Positions 60,012 to 64,000 of a stretch of 64,000 nucleotides of DNA are shown one piece after another (position 1 is the stretch's first letter; each line of letters opens with the position of its first letter). The notes below the pieces were generated by a model, which worked only from the letters and a program-made list of their open reading frames with translations, had not been told where the DNA came from and did no database searches. This DNA comes from Gillisia limnaea DSM 15749 (GTDB lineage: Bacteria; Bacteroidota; Bacteroidia; Flavobacteriales; Flavobacteriaceae). The translations under genes were made by a program, and so were the position numbers. The stretch spans positions 2,856,255-2,920,254 of the forward strand of contig NZ_JH594606.1 in the NCBI RefSeq assembly GCF_000243235.1. The letters run 5' to 3'.

Positions 60012-61061
60012 CTAATTCTGTTCAATGTCCTGCTCTAAGGGGATATAGATCTCGGTTATCCAGCTGGCAGGATTTGGATTGACCTCAGGTCCAATTTTAT
60101 ATAATTCAAAAGCCTGTCCGGTTTCCGGGGCTTGTAAATTATTTTCGGATATATAATTGTTTGCCCGGTCCCAGGCTCCCCTTAAATACTTGTAATCTCC
60201 AATTAAGGTGGTTTTTACAACCTTTTGAACCGGCATCATCCCATTTAGAACAATGCTTTCATTGGGAGTGATCACCAGGCTGGGTGTGAAAACCCCTACC
60301 GAGTAGATTGCAGAATTATTTGTTTCATCCCACTGATTGTAAAGAACGAAGGGTTTACCTAAAGCACTGATATTATTGGATTCCATATAATTGCGAACCT
60401 GGATATACATTTGTTGCATTTTCTCCGGAATCTGATTAATTTTTGAGGCAGTTGTAGTATACATATAAAAACCACCACCGTGTGTTGTAACCCCATCTAC
60501 GTTGATAGAATAAACATCCATTTTATTTTTCACTTCTCTTTTCAGGTTTTCAAGGCCTTCCTTAAACATTGGCCGCATTAATTCTGAAAAAGACTGATCC
60601 ATGAAGTTGAATGCGAGTTTTTCCATAAAACTCTGCTCCCCCTGCATTCTCCAGGTAACTTTTGTTCCTTCCTCCAGTTCTTCGAAGTCCCAGTTAATCT
60701 TACTGTGAGTTTCTCCGTATTTCGAAATAAAGGTAAGATCCTGTTCTAAAGCGGTATTAGGAGTTATTGCTGTTGTTTTTATTTCCCCATCCCCCTCTTT
60801 TTCACTTTTCCATGAGTACGATGCGTCTTTTCCTTTGGTTATATCGGAATAGGTAATGATCATATCATCGGTATCATCTGCCCAGGGGCCCCAGTTTTCC
60901 CAGTTTTGAAAATTATTCACCTCTTCAAAAACTACAGGAACCGGCGCTTCAATAATAATGGTTTCTTCAATATGATACTTTCCATCCTTGGTGGCAATAT
61001 AAATGGCACCTGCAATAATTACAATTAAAATCAGAAAGAATAAATATTTTAAAATTTTCAT
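60012..61061 (-). CDS. SRPBCC (START-like) plus GyrI-like effector-binding protein
   Basis: A protein of 349 aa from ATG 61061 (MKILKYLFFLILIVIIAGAIYIAT, signal anchor). Residues 30-170 form a polyketide-cyclase/START-like lipid-binding fold ('IEETIIIEAPVPVVFEEVNNFQNWENWGPW', 'GTKVTWRMQGE'). Residues 180-340 form a GyrI/AraC-effector-like small-molecule-binding domain ('KTTLIGDYKYLRGAWDRANNYISENNL', 'FELYKIGPEVNPNPASWITEIYIPL'). Ligand is unknown. The membrane anchor places both domains in the periplasm. Confidence 0.85.
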   Translation of the reverse strand: MKILKYLFFLILIVIIAGAIYIATKDGKYHIEETIIIEAPVPVVFEEVNNFQNWENWGPWADDTDDMIITYSDITKGKDASYSWKSEKEGDGEIKTTAITPNTALEQDLTFISKYGETHSKINWDFEELEEGTKVTWRMQGEQSFMEKLAFNFMDQSFSELMRPMFKEGLENLKREVKNKMDVYSINVDGVTTHGGGFYMYTTTASKINQIPEKMQQMYIQVRNYMESNNISALGKPFVLYNQWDETNNSAIYSVGVFTPSLVITPNESIVLNGMMPVQKVVKTTLIGDYKYLRGAWDRANNYISENNLQAPETGQAFELYKIGPEVNPNPASWITEIYIPLEQDIEQN

Positions 61062-61095
61062 CAACAACAGGGATTTTAAGATTCCATTGGCAAAT

Positions 61096-61151
61096 ATAGG
61101 TATTTTACAGAATGCTATTTAGTACATTTGTTGTAAAATAAAGATACCTAT
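61096..61151 (+). promoter_or_regulatory. promoter of DPP III gene inside an interrupted inverted repeat
   Basis: ATAGGTATTTTAC (61096-61108) is mirrored by GTAAAATAAAGATACCTAT (61133-61151), which abuts the ATG. TACATTTG (61123-61130), a TAnnTTTG element, lies between the arms. Confidence 0.5.
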
Positions 61152-63203
61152 ATGAAACTCAATTCATTTTGGATGCTGCTATTGGCATCAACCCTTCTCT
61201 TTTCATGCAAGGATGAAAATAAGGACACATCTGCTGAAGTAGCAGTTGCTGAAACAGAATTTGACTACAATGTGGAAGAATTTGCAGATATCAAGATTTT
61301 GCGATATCAAATACCGGGCTGGGAAGACCTTAGCTTAAAAGAACAAAAACTTGTTTATTACCTGGTGCAGGCTGGACTGGCCGGCCGTGATATTATGTGG
61401 GACCAGAATTACAGGCATAACCTTGCCATAAGGGGTGCTTTGGAAAACATCTACCAGAAGTATACAGGCGATAAAAATTCAGATGACTGGAAAAATTTTG
61501 AAGCCTATTTAAAAAGAGTATGGTTCTCGAATGGAATTCATCATCATTATTCGAATGCCAAATTAAAGCCAGACTTCAATAAAGAATATTTTGAAACGCT
61601 TTTATCTGAAACAGGTACTGAACTTTCCGGAGAAGCTTTTGAGGTTATTTTTAATGATAAAGATGCCAAAAAGGTAAATCTGGATGAGTCTTTAGGACTT
61701 CTAAAAGGATCGGCCATTAATTTTTACGGAGAAGATATAACTGCTGCTGAAGCTGCAGCATTCTATAAAAAGAAAACTTCTCCGGATCCGCAAAAACCAC
61801 TTTCTTTCGGACTTAATTCCAAGCTGGTAAAAGAAAATGGCCAATTAGTAGAAAAAGTATGGAAAAGTGGCGGAATGTACGGAACTGCCATAGACGAGAT
61901 CATTAAGTGGCTTGAAAAAGCTGAAGCGGTGGCTGAAAATGAGCAACAAGGCAAAGCGCTGGGGCTACTTATAGAATATTATAAAACCGGAGATCTTAAA
62001 ACCTGGGACGATTATAACGTGGCCTGGGTTGAAGCAACCGAAGGGAATATAGATTACATCAACAGTTTTATAGAAGTGTACAATGATCCTTTAGGATATA
62101 GAGGTTCTTATGAAAATATAGTGCAGATAAAGGATTTTGAAATGTCTGAAAAAATGAGCGTTCTGGAAGACAATGTTCAGTGGTTTGAAGACAATGCTCC
62201 TTTGATGGAAGAGCACAAAAAGGATTCGGTTGTAGGCGTAACCTATAAAACCGTGATCGTTGCCGGAGAGGCTGGAGATGCATCTCCAAGCACACCAATT
62301 GGGGTGAACCTCCCAAACTCAAACTGGATACGCCAGGCACATGGTAGTAAATCTGTTTCTCTTGGAAATATCATTGAGGCCTATAACAATGCTGGAAGTA
62401 GTGGAGTTCTGGAAGAATTTGCTCACGATGAAGAGGAAATAATGCTGGAAAAGGAATATGGGAAAGAAGGAGATAAGCTTCATACAGCTCTTCACGAAGT
62501 AGTTGGTCATGCGTCCGGAAAAATCAATCCCGGTGTTGGAGAGACTAAAGAGACTTTAAAAAGTTATGCTTCTACCCTTGAAGAAGGAAGAGCCGATCTT
62601 GTTGGGCTCTATTACCTGATGGATCCTAAAATCCAGGAATTGGGATTGACCAATGATTGGAAGAAAACCGGAATAGCCGCTTATGATGGGTATATACGAA
62701 ACGGGTTAATGACCCAATTAAGAAGACTGGAATTGGGTGATAATGTGGAAGAATCTCATATGCGAAACCGCCAGTGGGTGAGTGCATGGGTCTTTGAAAA
62801 AGGAAAAGAAGAAGGGGTTATTGAAAAGGTTTCCAGAGATGGAAAAACCTATTACGACATTAAAAACTATGACCGGTTACGTGAATTGTTCGGGGAATTG
62901 TTAAAAGAAACCCAACGTATTAAATCGGAAGGGGATTATGAAGCTGCTCAAAACCTGGTAGAGAATTACGGGGTAAAAGTAGATCAGGATATTCACAAGG
63001 AAGTTTTGGAGAGAAATGCACAATTTAAATCACCACCTTACAGCGGTTTTGTAAATCCTGTTTTGGTTCCTGAAATGGATGAACAAGGAGAAATTATCTC
63101 CATCAAAATTGAACAACCAAAGGATTTTGCAACTCAAATGCTTCAATATACAGAACGTTTCAATTTCTTACTTTTAGAAAAACCGGCAATGTCTAATAAC
63201 TAG
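61152..63203 (+). CDS. dipeptidyl peptidase III (M49 family) lipoprotein
   Basis: A protein of 683 aa with a lipobox (TLLFSCKDE). The M49 zinc motif HEXXGH is present as HEVVGH in 'LHTALHEVVGHASGKINPG' (near 447-452). The second motif EExRAD is in 'TLEEGRADLVGLYYL' (near 477). It removes N-terminal dipeptides; the lipid anchor suggests a periplasmic role. Bacteroidota DPP III are often extracytoplasmic, unlike the cytosolic eukaryotic form. Confidence 0.93.
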   Translation: MKLNSFWMLLLASTLLFSCKDENKDTSAEVAVAETEFDYNVEEFADIKILRYQIPGWEDLSLKEQKLVYYLVQAGLAGRDIMWDQNYRHNLAIRGALENIYQKYTGDKNSDDWKNFEAYLKRVWFSNGIHHHYSNAKLKPDFNKEYFETLLSETGTELSGEAFEVIFNDKDAKKVNLDESLGLLKGSAINFYGEDITAAEAAAFYKKKTSPDPQKPLSFGLNSKLVKENGQLVEKVWKSGGMYGTAIDEIIKWLEKAEAVAENEQQGKALGLLIEYYKTGDLKTWDDYNVAWVEATEGNIDYINSFIEVYNDPLGYRGSYENIVQIKDFEMSEKMSVLEDNVQWFEDNAPLMEEHKKDSVVGVTYKTVIVAGEAGDASPSTPIGVNLPNSNWIRQAHGSKSVSLGNIIEAYNNAGSSGVLEEFAHDEEEIMLEKEYGKEGDKLHTALHEVVGHASGKINPGVGETKETLKSYASTLEEGRADLVGLYYLMDPKIQELGLTNDWKKTGIAAYDGYIRNGLMTQLRRLELGDNVEESHMRNRQWVSAWVFEKGKEEGVIEKVSRDGKTYYDIKNYDRLRELFGELLKETQRIKSEGDYEAAQNLVENYGVKVDQDIHKEVLERNAQFKSPPYSGFVNPVLVPEMDEQGEIISIKIEQPKDFATQMLQYTERFNFLLLEKPAMSNN

Positions 63204-63222
63204 ACAAGCTATTATATATTTT

Positions 63223-63253
63223 AAAAGCCTCATCAATCGATGAGGCTTTTTTT
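63223..63253 (+). terminator. terminator of the DPP III gene
   Basis: AAAAGCCTCATC-AATC-GATGAGGCTTTT is a perfect 12-bp stem followed by TTT, 20 bp after the stop. Confidence 0.92.
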
Positions 63254-63323
63254 ATGGGATCCTGTTTTAAAATCTGAAGTCTTAAACTTTGCCAACTTTA
63301 AAATCATTTATGAATTTGAGTAT

Positions 63324-63512
63324 TTATTGCTTCAAATAAGCTTTTATTACAAAAAGCAGCAATATGAAAACAAGAAACCCTCCCAGCACAAATAAACTGC
63401 CTTTGTAGTATTTTCTGTGAAGAGCGAGATCCTTTCGGTAACTATAGATTATTACGATTACAAAAGTCATGAAAAATAATGCTGCAAAGATCAATTGTCC
63501 GGTACTAAACAT
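63324..63512 (-). CDS. small membrane protein, 62 aa
   Basis: Two hydrophobic segments, 'LIFAALFFMTFVIVIIYSY' and 'GSLFVLGGFLVFILLLFVI', separated by the basic loop 'RKDLALHRKYYK'. It is compact and well-formed, with a start at ATG 63512, and resembles a conserved small flavobacterial membrane protein. Function unknown. Confidence 0.65.
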   Translation of the reverse strand: MFSTGQLIFAALFFMTFVIVIIYSYRKDLALHRKYYKGSLFVLGGFLVFILLLFVIKAYLKQ

Positions 63513-63605
63513 TTTGAATATTTTATTGCAAAGTTATACTTTTCCGCAGCATTTAACCGGGAGAAATAAGAATATACATCCCCAAAGAATGCAAATTGGG
63601 TGGGA

Positions 63606-64000
63606 TTAAAATTTTTCCAGCGCAGCCGATATACTTTCATATATTTTTTCTAATTCCGTACTAGAAATAACGAATGGTGCTAAAATATAAATTGTGTTTC
63701 CCAACGGACGTAAAAACACTCCGGAATCCATAAAATGTTTAAATAATTGATTCCGAACTTCCCCGTAGCGTTCCATTTTTACATCGAGTTCGAATGCAAG
63801 GATCACCCCCAGCTGGCGAATATTTCTCACTTTTGGATGCTTTTCAAGCCTGGTTTTATAATCCTGATGTGATTTGATCACCCGCCTGATATTCTGTTGA
63901 ATTTCTTCAGAATTCAATAATTCTATTCCCGCCAATGCTGCAACGCAAGCGAGCGGGTTGGCAGAATAGGTATGGCCATGGAAAAGCCCTTTTGCAATCT
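63606..64000 (-). CDS. bioA: adenosylmethionine-8-amino-7-oxononanoate aminotransferase, C-terminal part (cut by window end)
   Basis: The frame is open to the right edge, so the N-terminal part lies outside. The visible part begins 'IAKGLFHGHTYSANPLACVAAL', containing the BioA 'FHGHxYxANPL' motif next to the PLP phosphate site. It then shows 'VRNIRQLGVILAFEL' and 'GVFLRPLGNTIYILAPFVIS', matching the small domain of BioA. The enzyme transfers an amino group from SAM to KAPA in biotin synthesis. Other bio genes are expected upstream, beyond 64000. Confidence 0.92.
   Translation of the reverse strand, partial: IAKGLFHGHTYSANPLACVAALAGIELLNSEEIQQNIRRVIKSHQDYKTRLEKHPKVRNIRQLGVILAFELDVKMERYGEVRNQLFKHFMDSGVFLRPLGNTIYILAPFVISSTELEKIYESISAALEKF

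Overview
The window is a chromosomal segment of a Bacteroidota bacterium, almost certainly a member of the Flavobacteriaceae (Gramella/Salegentibacter/Zunongwangia-like). This is my inference from several signs. The DNA is AT-rich. Many promoters carry the Bacteroidota -7 element TAnnTTTG and there are few Shine-Dalgarno sequences. The genes include GLPGLI-family proteins, M56 peptidases carrying TonB-plug-like repeats, a glutamine synthetase of type III, a fused CcoN-CcoO, a short Lacal_2735-type protein, GxxExxY and DUF4197. No rRNA, tRNA, insertion sequence or CRISPR array was seen.

Layout. 1-937: tail of a zinc-type alcohol dehydrogenase, a 130-bp integron-attC-like imperfect palindrome and decayed genes. 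938-5191: a Crp/Fnr regulator followed by a TolC / HlyD / ABC-2 permease export operon with an FNR-type box between regulator and operon. 5203-6591: an unusual Ala/Glu/Lys/Arg/Trp-rich secreted protein with a broken tail, then repeats. 6592-13183: an alanine/Na+ symporter, an oxidoreductase, an S9 peptidase, a flavodoxin-like reductase, apt and a 51-aa protein. 13280-20493: a minus-strand operon of BlaI repressor, M56 signalling peptidase with four plug-like repeats, two GLPGLI proteins (one frameshifted by an 8-bp duplication, plus the orphan tail of a third) and an outer-membrane receptor-like protein. 20587-23896: Ca2+/Na+ antiporter and glutamine synthetase III.

24254-29964 is a complete curli (functional amyloid, type VIII secretion) locus: csgA-like major subunit, transcription attenuator, csgB-like subunit, a CsgH-CsgE fusion, csgF, a CsgG carrying an extra C-terminal beta-barrel, and an unrecognised propeller lipoprotein. 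I consider this the most interesting system in the window, because three of its parts depart from the enterobacterial model.

30022-36105: purM, a GxxExxY gene bounded by 13-bp inverted repeats, prfA, pyrF, a BtuF-like protein without signal peptide, Lacal_2735 and DUF4197. 36709-40170: fused isobutyryl-CoA mutase (icmF). 40538-43209: a DUF6929-like lipoprotein, marC, a helical protein and an Lrp/AsnC regulator. 43337-51863: copper ATPase ccoI and the cbb3 oxidase operon (ccoS, ccoNO, ccoQ, ccoP, ccoG, ccoH, safE). Both transcription units have a TGA-N6-TCA box at the same distance from a -7 element as in the efflux operon. 51900-56103: a methyltransferase, rhlE helicase, a small membrane protein and an alpha/beta-hydrolase-like protein lacking its serine. 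56316-59139: PII-Amt-porin operon. 59516-64000: crcB, an SRPBCC/GyrI-like protein, dipeptidyl peptidase III, a small membrane protein and the 3' part of bioA.
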